Shown piece after piece: positions 1 to 7,896 of a stretch of DNA of 34,804 nucleotides (positions are counted from its first letter, which is position 1; the number at the start of each line of letters is the position of its first letter). Position numbers and translations under genes: made by a program. A model generated the notes under the pieces. It had not been told where the DNA came from. It worked only from the letters and a program-made list of their open reading frames with translations, and made no database searches. This stretch comes from Nitratifractor sp. (lineage in GTDB: Bacteria > Campylobacterota > Campylobacteria > Campylobacterales > Sulfurovaceae), in NCBI GenBank assembly GCA_015491955.1, contig WGFZ01000090.1, forward strand, positions 1 to 34,804, read 5' to 3'.

Positions 1-59
1 AACCTCTTCTCCTCCCACTCCCCACTAAACTCTTTAAATCTAAGTTTTGGCACTCTCAT
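1..59 (-). CDS. hsdS: Type I restriction enzyme specificity subunit HsdS, N-terminal fragment
   Basis: Only the first 19 codons are inside the window; the gene runs off the left edge. The reading MRVPKLRFKEF followed by SGEWEE is the characteristic opening of HsdS subunits, where it precedes the first target-recognition domain. HsdS gives the methyltransferase and nuclease complex its DNA specificity. An AAGGA Shine-Dalgarno lies 5 nt upstream of the ATG. It is on the same strand as hsdR and downstream of it, separated by three small accessory ORFs, an arrangement like the R-linked ORFs described in Campylobacter jejuni type I loci. The identification rests on a short stretch, but that stretch is distinctive. 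hsdM is expected beyond the left edge. Confidence 0.8.
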   Translation of the reverse strand, partial: MRVPKLRFKEFSGEWEEKR

Positions 60-101
60 TCTAATCCTTCGTAACGGTAAGATTGCTCTATCCCTTTAAT
101 A

Positions 102-130
102 TTGACAAATGTCATATAATATACTATAAT
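102..130 (+). promoter_or_regulatory. Perfect-consensus sigma70 promoter reading rightward, antisense to the PemK-like gene
   Basis: TTGACA (102-107) and TATAAT (125-130) are separated by exactly 17 bases. The -35 is embedded in the small inverted repeat TGACA-AA-TGTCA (103-114), which could be an operator. A transcript would begin near 137 and run into the 3' end of the PemK-like gene on the opposite strand. No convincing gene on the plus strand follows. Whether it is used is unknown; Campylobacterota promoters usually lack a recognisable -35, so the full match stands out. Confidence 0.5.
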
Positions 131-159
131 ACAGTCATATTTAGCCATTATGGCACCTA

Positions 160-177
160 CCTCTGCTTTAGCAGAGG
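160..177. other. Perfect 7-bp hairpin at the end of the PemK-like gene
   Basis: CCTCTGC-TTTA-GCAGAGG forms a 7-bp stem with a 4-base loop. The stop codon of the PemK-like ORF lies in the loop. Neither strand has a clear U-run after it, so it is not a typical intrinsic terminator. It may attenuate or protect the mRNA, or structure the antisense transcript from the promoter at 102-130. Confidence 0.45.
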
Positions 178-554
178 AACTCAATAAACTTCTTTTTTAA
201 GTCTATGAAATCTTTTCTGTTTATTTTTCCATGATATTTTAATAATCTTTTTGAATTAACTGTTCTTATTTGATTAAACATTGCATAAGAGTATTTTTCT
301 CTATAATAAAACTCAAAAAAATAATTACCTTCTTTCTTTTTTGAAGTAAGAGGAATACCTATAAAATAGTTATGCCCCAATTTTTTTAAAACCAAAATAG
401 GTCTTAAAAATATATCCCCCTTACCATAACTTTCATTGCCAATATTTCTACCAATAGAGGTTAAGTAGATATTACCCTCTTTAATATTGATATTTTTTTC
501 TAAGCTATTGAGTTCTTTTTTAACTTTATTCCATTTATCATAAATCTTATCCAT
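168..554 (-). CDS. Solitary PemK/MazF-family toxin-like protein
   Basis: This 128-aa protein has the PemK/MazF-like fold signature: after a charged N-terminal extension of about 28 residues come GNIYLTSIGRNIG, GDIFLRPILVLKK, YFIGIPLTSK and a later FNQIRTVNSKRL. These correspond to the strands and the Arg and Ser/Thr positions typical of MazF-type mRNA interferases. The long N-terminal extension matches a variant often found alone, without a MazE-type antitoxin, near restriction loci. An AAAGG Shine-Dalgarno precedes the ATG. It sits between the Abi-like remnant (31 nt upstream) and hsdS, in the same direction. No antitoxin gene is recognisable. Function as an RNase is inferred from family only; a non-toxic descendant is possible. 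Confidence 0.7.
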   Translation of the reverse strand: MDKIYDKWNKVKKELNSLEKNINIKEGNIYLTSIGRNIGNESYGKGDIFLRPILVLKKLGHNYFIGIPLTSKKKEGNYFFEFYYREKYSYAMFNQIRTVNSKRLLKYHGKINRKDFIDLKKKFIEFLC

Positions 555-585
555 TAAGCACCTTTAAACCTTTTCAAACCTTGAC

Positions 586-837
586 TTAGTCATATCTACA
601 ACCTTTTAACTCTTCTATTTGATGCTCTCTATTAAAGCCCATATATTTGAGTGGGATATTATAATCTTTTACAATAGAGTAAAAATCATTTAAAAAATTA
701 TGATTATCTGAAATAGTATGAAGTAAATAATCAAACATAACAATGCTATGATAGATTTTAAATTTTTTGGGTCTTTGTATGTTTTCTAAATGTAAAATCT
801 GTTGATTGACATCTAAAGGAGGTTTATTATATTTCAT
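586..837 (-). pseudogene. Shortened Abi-like (AbiD/AbiF, Abi_2 type) protein, probable internal-deletion remnant
   Basis: The 83-aa product begins NKPPLDVNQQILHL, resembling the start of Abi_2-family abortive infection proteins, and ends with YSIVKDYNIPLKYMGF, resembling their C-terminus. Full-length members are roughly 300 residues, so the central part, including the usual RNA-binding region with its conserved Arg and His, appears to be missing and the two ends joined around residues 20-28. The frame is intact and the start codon overlaps the stop of the preceding 36-codon ORF (ATGA), so it may still be translated. It could be dead, or a miniature protein kept for another role such as partnering the PemK-like toxin just downstream. 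The family assignment is from motif memory. Confidence 0.5.
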
Positions 838-944
838 TGACGTCCCCTCTCTTTGAGCATACTAAAAGCATAGGCTTGAGGGACTCTATTGGTGTTATTA
901 TAAATATAATGTATTATTTTACTTAGTTTGTCAAGATTAGCCAT
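834..944 (-). CDS. 36-aa ORF coupled to hsdR, unknown function
   Basis: A short frame starting MANLDKLSKIIHYIY and ending MLKERGRQ. Its ATG lies inside the last codons of hsdR (8-nt overlap) and its TGA overlaps the ATG of the next ORF, so hsdR, this ORF and the Abi-like ORF form a continuous chain suited to translational coupling. The peptide is basic and predicted helical at its N-terminus. I do not recognise a family. The double overlap suggests a real translated peptide; it may alternatively be the truncated head of a lost R-linked gene. Confidence 0.45.
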   Translation of the reverse strand: MANLDKLSKIIHYIYNNTNRVPQAYAFSMLKERGRQ

Positions 945-3870
945 CATAAACCTCCAATCCTGATATATCTCTACCCTTTGCCATTTTTCTAAGTAGTGGA
1001 CTAAGCTCTTTCATTAGAGACTCCTCTTTTACTCTTCGCTCTTTCCAGCCAAGATTTAAAGGAGCTAAGAGGTCAGTTAATGCTTGAGCATCAAATATAT
1101 ATCTATCTAATATTCTATTAACAAAACTTTTAAGACTATCTATATCAAGATTATACTCTTTAGCTAAATTATCTAAGGTATTACTATTTTTTATATCTTT
1201 AAAGAGTTCATACCCCTTCTTTATCTCATCTTCGCTTAATCCCTTACCTATCTCTAAGCTATTGATATAGGATATTAACTCCTCTTGTTCATCTAGGAAG
1301 TTTGCATCAGATTTTAGTAAGTTTATAAGTTTCTCTTTGCTTATCTTTTGATTTTTTGGATTGCTTGAAGTGTATTTAGCCACAATACTCATAATATAAT
1401 CATAATCTATAATAGTAGAAGCAAAAAGCACAAGTTCAAAATCAAGCTCTTGAATCTCTTTTGAAGTATCTTCTTGATTATCTTGTCTATCTTTTAATCT
1501 TTTAGCAGTCTCAAGGTACATAGATTTAAAGGCTCTTAAATCATCTCTTGAGATTAGGCTCTCTATGGTCTCTAACTCTTTAGGCTTTAAATCGCTTCGT
1601 TGGTCTAATTTACTCTTTAGGCGTTGTATCTCTTTGAAAGTATTTATAAACTCTGCCCTTGCCACATCGCCTCTTAGATTTGCCACATCTTGAGGTCTAT
1701 TTTGCAATCCATTAGCTAACATAAATTTTTCTAACTTTCCTATTGCCTCTTTAAATTTATCTATAGTCTCAGATACACTCTCAACTAACCATATCTTTTT
1801 TGATTGATTAATATCTTCACCAGAAAATAGGGCAATAGCCTCATCTACTGCATTTTCTTGAGAACGAAAATCTAAAATATTACCGTAGGGTTTAGTATCA
1901 TTTAATACTCTATTGGTTCGTGAAAAGGCTTGAATAAGTCCGTGATATTTGAGATTTTTATCTATATATAGGGTATTTAGGAACTTACTATCAAAGCCAG
2001 TTAATAGCATATCTACAACGATAGTGATGTCTATTTTCTCTTTATGAGCTAAATCACTATTTGGGTATTTATGATTTTTGATACGAGTTTGCACATCTTG
2101 ATAGTAGCTATCAAAGTTATTTATTGAGTGGTTTGTTTTAAAGACTCTATTATAGTCATCTATAATCTCTTGAAGTGCCTCTTTTTTAGATTCTGGCTCT
2201 ATTTTATTGTCTTTGGCTTCTGTTGCTAAGTCCTCTTGCAACTGCTTTATATCTCTATTTCCCTCAGCAGGTGGAGAAAAGATACAAGCGATATTTAGAT
2301 TATGCTCTTTTGTTTTAAAGAGTCTAAAATACTCTATGGCATCATTAATACTAGATGTTGCAAATAGGGCATTAAACTTTTTATTGGCTGTTACTTTATC
2401 GTGTTTATCTAATATCTCATCTACTATTAAGTTTTTTGAAACTCTGATACTATCTGTCCCTTGGCTATCTAGCTTAAAGTAGTCTATATGAAATCTAAGC
2501 ACATTACCATCATCTATAGCATTTGTGATAGTGTAGTTGTGTAACTCTTTTTGAAAAATATCCTTAGTAGTTTTAAAACTTCCATTATTATCTTCTAAGA
2601 TTACCATTTGTGCATTTTCTTCAAAGATTGGTGTTCCTGTAAATCCAAAGAGTTGAGCATTTGGAAAAAAATCTTTTATCGCTTCATTATTTTTACCAAA
2701 TTGGCTTCTATGGCACTCATCAAAAATAAATACAATCCGCTCATTTGCCAATGGTTTTAATCTCTCTTTGTAATTATTTTTATTTGAGTCATCTAAGGCT
2801 AATCCCAACTTTTGAATAGTGGTAACGATAACTTTATCTTTATAATCTCTTGAGAGTAGTCTCTTGATAAGAGTATGGGTATTTGTATTCTCTTCTACAC
2901 AATTTTCTTGAAAGCGATTAAACTCTTCTCGTGTTTGGCGGTCAAGGTCTTTTCTATCTACTACAAAAAGTACCTTTTTAATATTATCATTATCTTTTAA
3001 GAGAGTAGAGGCTTTAAAAGAGGTTAGAGTCTTTCCACTTCCTGTAGTATGCCAGATGTAACCATTTCCTCGGTTGTCATCTATACACTCAACTATCGAC
3101 TCTACTGCATAGATTTGATATGGTCTCATCATCATAAGCTTTTGCTCACTCTCTACCAACACCATATAACGGCTTATCATCTGAGCTAATTTACATTTAG
3201 ACAAAAAGGCTTTGGTAAAATCGTAGAGTTGGGTAATTTTTTTGTTCTTTTTATCAGCATATTGATATATAGGTAAAAATCTCTCATCAGCATCAAAATG
3301 GAAGTGTTTATTATCATTATTTGCAAAGTAGTAGGTGTTACTACGATTTGAGACAATAAAGAGTTGCATAAAGCAAAGCAGTGTATTGGTATAGCCATTA
3401 CCTAAATCATTTTTATAGTTGATAATTTGTTGAATTGCCCTTCTTGGGCTAATCTGTAGAGTTTTAAGCTCTATTTGCACCAATGGCAGACCGTTTATCA
3501 AAAATATCACATCATAACGATGAAAACTATCTTTGGTATTTATTTTAAGTTGATTTATCACTTCAAAAGAGTTTTTGCACCAATCTTTTATATTTACTAG
3601 TGTGTAGTGTAGTGGTGTACCATCATCTCGCTCAAGAGTATTTGTCTGTCTTAAAAGTTTTGAACTCTCAAATATATTGGGAGTTATAATTTGCTCTAAG
3701 AGCCTATTAAACTCATTATCACTTAGCTTAACACGATTTAACTCTTGGAATTTTTGTAGAAAGTTTTGCTCTAAGGTTTCTCTATCTCGAATATCTGGTC
3801 GATAGATGTATTTTAACTCTTGAAGTTGATTTATAAACTCATCTTCTATATTTCTCTCTTTAATTTCCAT
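937..3870 (-). CDS. hsdR: Type I restriction enzyme endonuclease/translocase subunit HsdR
   Basis: The ATP-dependent translocase and nuclease of a type I restriction-modification complex; it cuts unmodified DNA at a distance from the HsdS recognition site. The 977-aa length is normal for the family. The N-terminal nuclease domain shows the PD-(D/E)xK arrangement at D120, E134 and K136 (RYDVIF...VQIELK). The helicase part has Walker A HTTGSGKT (274-281), VVDRKDL, TTIQKL, the DEAD-type box DECH (384-387), FTGTP near 410-414, DMLLTGFDS and QAFSRTNR motif VI. The C-terminal third is helical and would contact HsdM/HsdS. A minus-strand TATAAT lies about 30 nt upstream. Downstream are coupled accessory ORFs and hsdS. 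All visible motifs are intact, so the subunit looks functional. Confidence 0.96.
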   Translation of the reverse strand: MEIKERNIEDEFINQLQELKYIYRPDIRDRETLEQNFLQKFQELNRVKLSDNEFNRLLEQIITPNIFESSKLLRQTNTLERDDGTPLHYTLVNIKDWCKNSFEVINQLKINTKDSFHRYDVIFLINGLPLVQIELKTLQISPRRAIQQIINYKNDLGNGYTNTLLCFMQLFIVSNRSNTYYFANNDNKHFHFDADERFLPIYQYADKKNKKITQLYDFTKAFLSKCKLAQMISRYMVLVESEQKLMMMRPYQIYAVESIVECIDDNRGNGYIWHTTGSGKTLTSFKASTLLKDNDNIKKVLFVVDRKDLDRQTREEFNRFQENCVEENTNTHTLIKRLLSRDYKDKVIVTTIQKLGLALDDSNKNNYKERLKPLANERIVFIFDECHRSQFGKNNEAIKDFFPNAQLFGFTGTPIFEENAQMVILEDNNGSFKTTKDIFQKELHNYTITNAIDDGNVLRFHIDYFKLDSQGTDSIRVSKNLIVDEILDKHDKVTANKKFNALFATSSINDAIEYFRLFKTKEHNLNIACIFSPPAEGNRDIKQLQEDLATEAKDNKIEPESKKEALQEIIDDYNRVFKTNHSINNFDSYYQDVQTRIKNHKYPNSDLAHKEKIDITIVVDMLLTGFDSKFLNTLYIDKNLKYHGLIQAFSRTNRVLNDTKPYGNILDFRSQENAVDEAIALFSGEDINQSKKIWLVESVSETIDKFKEAIGKLEKFMLANGLQNRPQDVANLRGDVARAEFINTFKEIQRLKSKLDQRSDLKPKELETIESLISRDDLRAFKSMYLETAKRLKDRQDNQEDTSKEIQELDFELVLFASTIIDYDYIMSIVAKYTSSNPKNQKISKEKLINLLKSDANFLDEQEELISYINSLEIGKGLSEDEIKKGYELFKDIKNSNTLDNLAKEYNLDIDSLKSFVNRILDRYIFDAQALTDLLAPLNLGWKERRVKEESLMKELSPLLRKMAKGRDISGLEVYDG

Positions 3871-3901
3871 ACATCAAGCTCCCAATTTTAATAAAAAGAC
3901 A

Positions 3902-3907
3902 ATTATA
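3902..3907 (-). promoter_or_regulatory. Predicted -10 box for hsdR
   Basis: TATAAT on the minus strand, preceded by TG, about 30 nt before the hsdR ATG. There is no convincing -35 at 16-18 nt, which is usual in Campylobacterota. The 120 bases to the groES -35 serve both divergent transcription units. Confidence 0.5.
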
Positions 3908-3946
3908 CATATTTTTATTCATTATATATTAAGCTAACTATTCCTT

Positions 3947-3959
3947 AGTCTATTAGACT
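3947..3959. promoter_or_regulatory. Inverted repeat upstream of the groES promoter, possible operator
   Basis: AGTCTA-T-TAGACT, a perfect 6-bp inverted repeat with one central base, 31 nt upstream of the groES -35 and between hsdR and groES. It does not match the CIRCE element (TTAGCACTC-N9-GAGTGCTAA) bound by HrcA, nor clearly the HspR HAIR box. It may bind a regulator of either gene; this is only inference from symmetry and position. Confidence 0.3.
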
Positions 3960-3990
3960 CACTTTTCTTAAATATTTTTTCAAAAAACTC

Positions 3991-4019
3991 TTGACAAGTA
4001 TTAAAAAACTCACTAAAAT
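3991..4019 (+). promoter_or_regulatory. groESL promoter
   Basis: TTGACA (3991-3996), 17-base spacer, TAAAAT (4014-4019). The start point would be near 4026, giving a leader of about 25 nt before the groES Shine-Dalgarno AGGAG at 4041-4045. This is a housekeeping sigma70-type promoter; no sigma32-type box is evident. Confidence 0.65.
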
Positions 4020-4050
4020 ACCGCAAAATAAAATTAAAAAAGGAGTGAAT

Positions 4051-4317
4051 ATGAACTTCAAACCTCTAGCAAATCGTGTTCTTATTGAAAGAGAAGAAGA
4101 GGTAACAACAACAGCCTCTGGAATTATCATTCCTGATAATGCAAAAGAGAAACCTCTACAAGGTAAAGTATTAGCAGTAGGTCCTGATGCTAGTGAAGAG
4201 GGAATAAAAGAGGGTGATACCGTTGTCTTTGCAAAATATGCAGGTAATGAGATTGTTCTTGACAATAATGAGTATCTGATTATGAGTAGTGATGATATTT
4301 TAGGTATCTTAGCTTAA
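4051..4317 (+). CDS. groES: Co-chaperonin GroES (Hsp10)
   Basis: An 88-aa GroES, the heptameric lid that closes the GroEL folding chamber in the cytoplasm. It begins [18 protein letters not shown] and carries the mobile-loop region [17 protein letters not shown] (about 19-35) that docks on GroEL, the turn GKVLAVGPD and the end SSDDILGIL. The start at 4051 is chosen because AGGAG lies 5 nt upstream and the product matches the usual N-terminus; the frame is open 20 codons further up, but that extension covers the promoter. groEL follows after 62 nt in the same direction, forming the standard groESL operon. Confidence 0.97.
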   Translation: MNFKPLANRVLIEREEEVTTTASGIIIPDNAKEKPLQGKVLAVGPDASEEGIKEGDTVVFAKYAGNEIVLDNNEYLIMSSDDILGILA

Positions 4318-4379
4318 TAGCTTTTTTAGATAAAGAAGATTTAGAAAATATTTTTATAGAAAATTAAAGGAGTTAAAAT

Positions 4380-6023
<1,644 letters not shown>

Positions 6024-6157
6024 TTCCCCTGCCCTACCAACCTCTTCTCCTATTTAATAAACAAATTATCTTATACCTCTTTTTTAATATAACTCCATAC
6101 ATTAGTTATTTAATAGTAAAATATCTTTTTTTAAATCTATATTTAAGGAGAGATATA

Positions 6158-6763
6158 ATGAGCCAAGAAAAAGAAGATAGCAAAGAGCCTATAAAAATTC
6201 AGAAAGAGACAGCAAAAACTTCTAAACATATCTCGATATTAGATGATCAGTATCTTCCTAGAATGATGGCAGCTGGAGGATATGTTATGCTAGGTATTAC
6301 AACTATTCTTTTGCTAATTCTAGCTTTCAAATATTTCCAAATGGGTGATAATATACCACAAATGCCAAAAGGAGAAAGTAAAGTCTCTTTTATTATTCAG
6401 CACTATACAATGGAACTTTTTATACTGTCTGGTGCTTTAATCTCTATGAGCCTTGCTCTAAAACTTCTCTTTGGTGCTAGTCCTAGACAAGTTATTCCAG
6501 ATAAAGATAGAGAGTTACTTGAACCACTCATAAAAGAAGCAAATAAAGAAGCTATAAATCAATATGCAATTTTAAGTGGCCTTAGCGGATTTACTGGAGT
6601 ATTTCAAAAAATTGGCTTCTCTGGTCTGCCACTAGCTACAGTTATGCTAACTCTTATATTCTCATTTCTATCATTTCAGAATCAAAACTTTATGGAGTTA
6701 GCTAAATTAACTCTTGGTGCATTTATAGGCTCTTTTGTACAAAAAGGACAAAACAACAGATAG
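6158..6763 (+). CDS. Membrane protein of unknown function, 4 predicted membrane segments
   Basis: I do not recognise the family. The 201-aa product has a charged, soluble first 35 residues (Lys/Glu-rich), then hydrophobic segments near 39-60 (GYVMLGITTILLLILAF), 90-108 (LFILSGALISMSLALKLL), 143-170 (LATVMLTLIFSFLSF at its end) and 180-195 (LTLGAFIGSFV). A charged loop between the second and third contains DKDRELLEPLIKEANKEA. AAGGAGAG precedes the ATG. It follows groEL by 134 nt with no clear terminator between, so some read-through from groESL is possible. A 10-bp hairpin lies 24 nt after the stop. It could be a small stress- or phage-linked membrane protein, but nothing proves that. Confidence 0.75.
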   Translation: MSQEKEDSKEPIKIQKETAKTSKHISILDDQYLPRMMAAGGYVMLGITTILLLILAFKYFQMGDNIPQMPKGESKVSFIIQHYTMELFILSGALISMSLALKLLFGASPRQVIPDKDRELLEPLIKEANKEAINQYAILSGLSGFTGVFQKIGFSGLPLATVMLTLIFSFLSFQNQNFMELAKLTLGAFIGSFVQKGQNNR

Positions 6764-7100
6764 TAAACAAACCAATAAGTAAAATAGGTTCTTCAAAGCT
6801 AAGTATTTGAAGAACTACTCCATTATTTTACATTTTATCTGTAACATATAGTTAAAAATTCTCTAAGGAAAAGAGTAGTTAAACTTACCTGAATCCAATT
6901 TACTTAGATAAAAATATACAAAAGTCTATCTAAAAACAAAGTCAATATTTTTTATTCTAAATGTATCACTAATAAAGAAGATATAAGAACCATAAAAAGC
7001 TCATTAATAAACTGACGTGATTTAAATGATTAAATAGTTTTGTGGAGTAGGCTTATTAAATTTATCTATATGTTAAAAAAGAAAAAAAGATTTTCTCTTC
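6764..7100. other. Intergenic region between convergent units (membrane protein and rimP)
   Basis: About 340 bases with no ORF I can support and no tRNA or repeat array. It contains the hairpin at 6788-6815 and, next to rimP, an A/T-rich stretch (7073-7100) that read on the minus strand gives a U-rich run after the rimP stop, a weak candidate terminator for the nadA-to-rimP operon. A small RNA in the middle (6830-7060) cannot be excluded or supported. Confidence 0.5.
6788..6815. terminator. 10-bp hairpin after the unknown membrane protein gene
   Basis: GTTCTTCAAA (6788-6797), 8-base loop, TTTGAAGAAC (6806-6815): a perfect 10-bp stem 24 nt after the stop codon. The following bases are T-rich only further on (CCATTATTTTACATTTT), so termination strength is uncertain. 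Confidence 0.5.
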
Positions 7101-7541
7101 TTATTTCTGATTTGCCCAATCAAAATATGTTTTAGCTTTTAGTATTTGAGGATAGCTAAAGTTATGCTCACCATCTTTATTGGTTACCACTATCCCCTCC
7201 TCATCTGCACTCTTTAATATACCTTTTAGCTTCTGACCTCCAACAATCTTAAGCTTAATCCTCTCACCAATTGCACTCATAAAATGCTTTGCTTTTCTTA
7301 GATTTCTCTCAATACCAGGAGAGCTAACCTCTAAAAAGTAGTTACCACCTACTGGTGGGTGAACATCTAGTAGTGGAGAAATGTCATTAGATATTTCAGC
7401 ACAAAGGTCTAAATCTACTCCTCCATCTTTTATGATAGATATACGGTAGATTGTATTATCATTCTCTTTTACTATTTCAGCATCATAGAACTCTGCCCCA
7501 TAGCTATTTACAATCTTACTAATTTGCTCTTCAAGAGACAT
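7101..7541 (-). CDS. rimP: Ribosome maturation factor RimP
   Basis: RimP binds the 30S subunit and helps assemble it with S12 during late maturation. The 146-aa protein has the N-terminal alpha/beta domain ending in the family signature YFLEVSSPGIERNL and a C-terminal SH3-like domain. The open frame extends to a TTG at 7547, but ATG at 7541 (MSLEEQISKIV) is preferred because AAGGAG (7549-7554 on the minus strand) lies 7 nt upstream. It overlaps the end of rbfA by 11 nt and is last in the infB-rbfA-rimP run, an order conserved in Campylobacterota. Confidence 0.95.
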   Translation of the reverse strand: MSLEEQISKIVNSYGAEFYDAEIVKENDNTIYRISIIKDGGVDLDLCAEISNDISPLLDVHPPVGGNYFLEVSSPGIERNLRKAKHFMSAIGERIKLKIVGGQKLKGILKSADEEGIVVTNKDGEHNFSYPQILKAKTYFDWANQK

Positions 7542-7896
7542 CACCAATCTCCTTTTCTATCTTTGCAAAAAGCTTATCGATACGACTAATCCTATCTAAT
7601 TCATCATCAAATTCAAATGTAAGATTAGGAGCTCTATACCAGCCCTCTGCCTCTTTTATGTAAGTTTTAAGATAACTAGCAACTTTTCTTAGTCGTCTTA
7701 AAATCTCTGTATGATCTTTTTCTTCAATACCAGTAGGATCTAAAAATACTCTAGCATCGTAGCGTCCTCTTGAACAAAGAACCTCTGTAACACTTAGAGT
7801 ATTTATATATGAATCATCAAGACTCCCCAAAGCTTCAGGGATTAACTCTCTTAATATAGACTCTGTACGTTTACGTTTAATCTGGGCTTGATTCAT
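7531..7896 (-). CDS. rbfA: 30S ribosome-binding factor RbfA
   Basis: A 121-aa cold-shock-associated factor needed for 16S rRNA 5' end processing and 30S maturation. The start [18 protein letters not shown] and the type II KH-like core with RVFLDP and ILRRLRKVASYLKTYI match the family, as does the end with PNLTFEFDDELDRISRID. The ATG overlaps the infB stop as ATGA, and rimP begins within its last codons, so the three are translationally coupled. Confidence 0.95.
   Translation of the reverse strand: MNQAQIKRKRTESILRELIPEALGSLDDSYINTLSVTEVLCSRGRYDARVFLDPTGIEEKDHTEILRRLRKVASYLKTYIKEAEGWYRAPNLTFEFDDELDRISRIDKLFAKIEKEIGDVS

Noticed and set aside
56-148. 30-codon minus-strand ORF whose TGA overlaps the hsdS ATG
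   Set aside because: No ribosome site and no recognisable family; hsdS has its own AAGGA. It may be chance, so it is not called as a gene.
150-200. 16-codon plus-strand ORF MAPTSALAEELNKLLF behind the consensus promoter
   Set aside because: Too short and without a Shine-Dalgarno; it is mostly the hairpin sequence read in frame. An antisense RNA is the simpler reading.
3945-4265. Minus-strand open frame over groES
   Set aside because: Shadow of the groES reading frame and its promoter; no recognisable protein.
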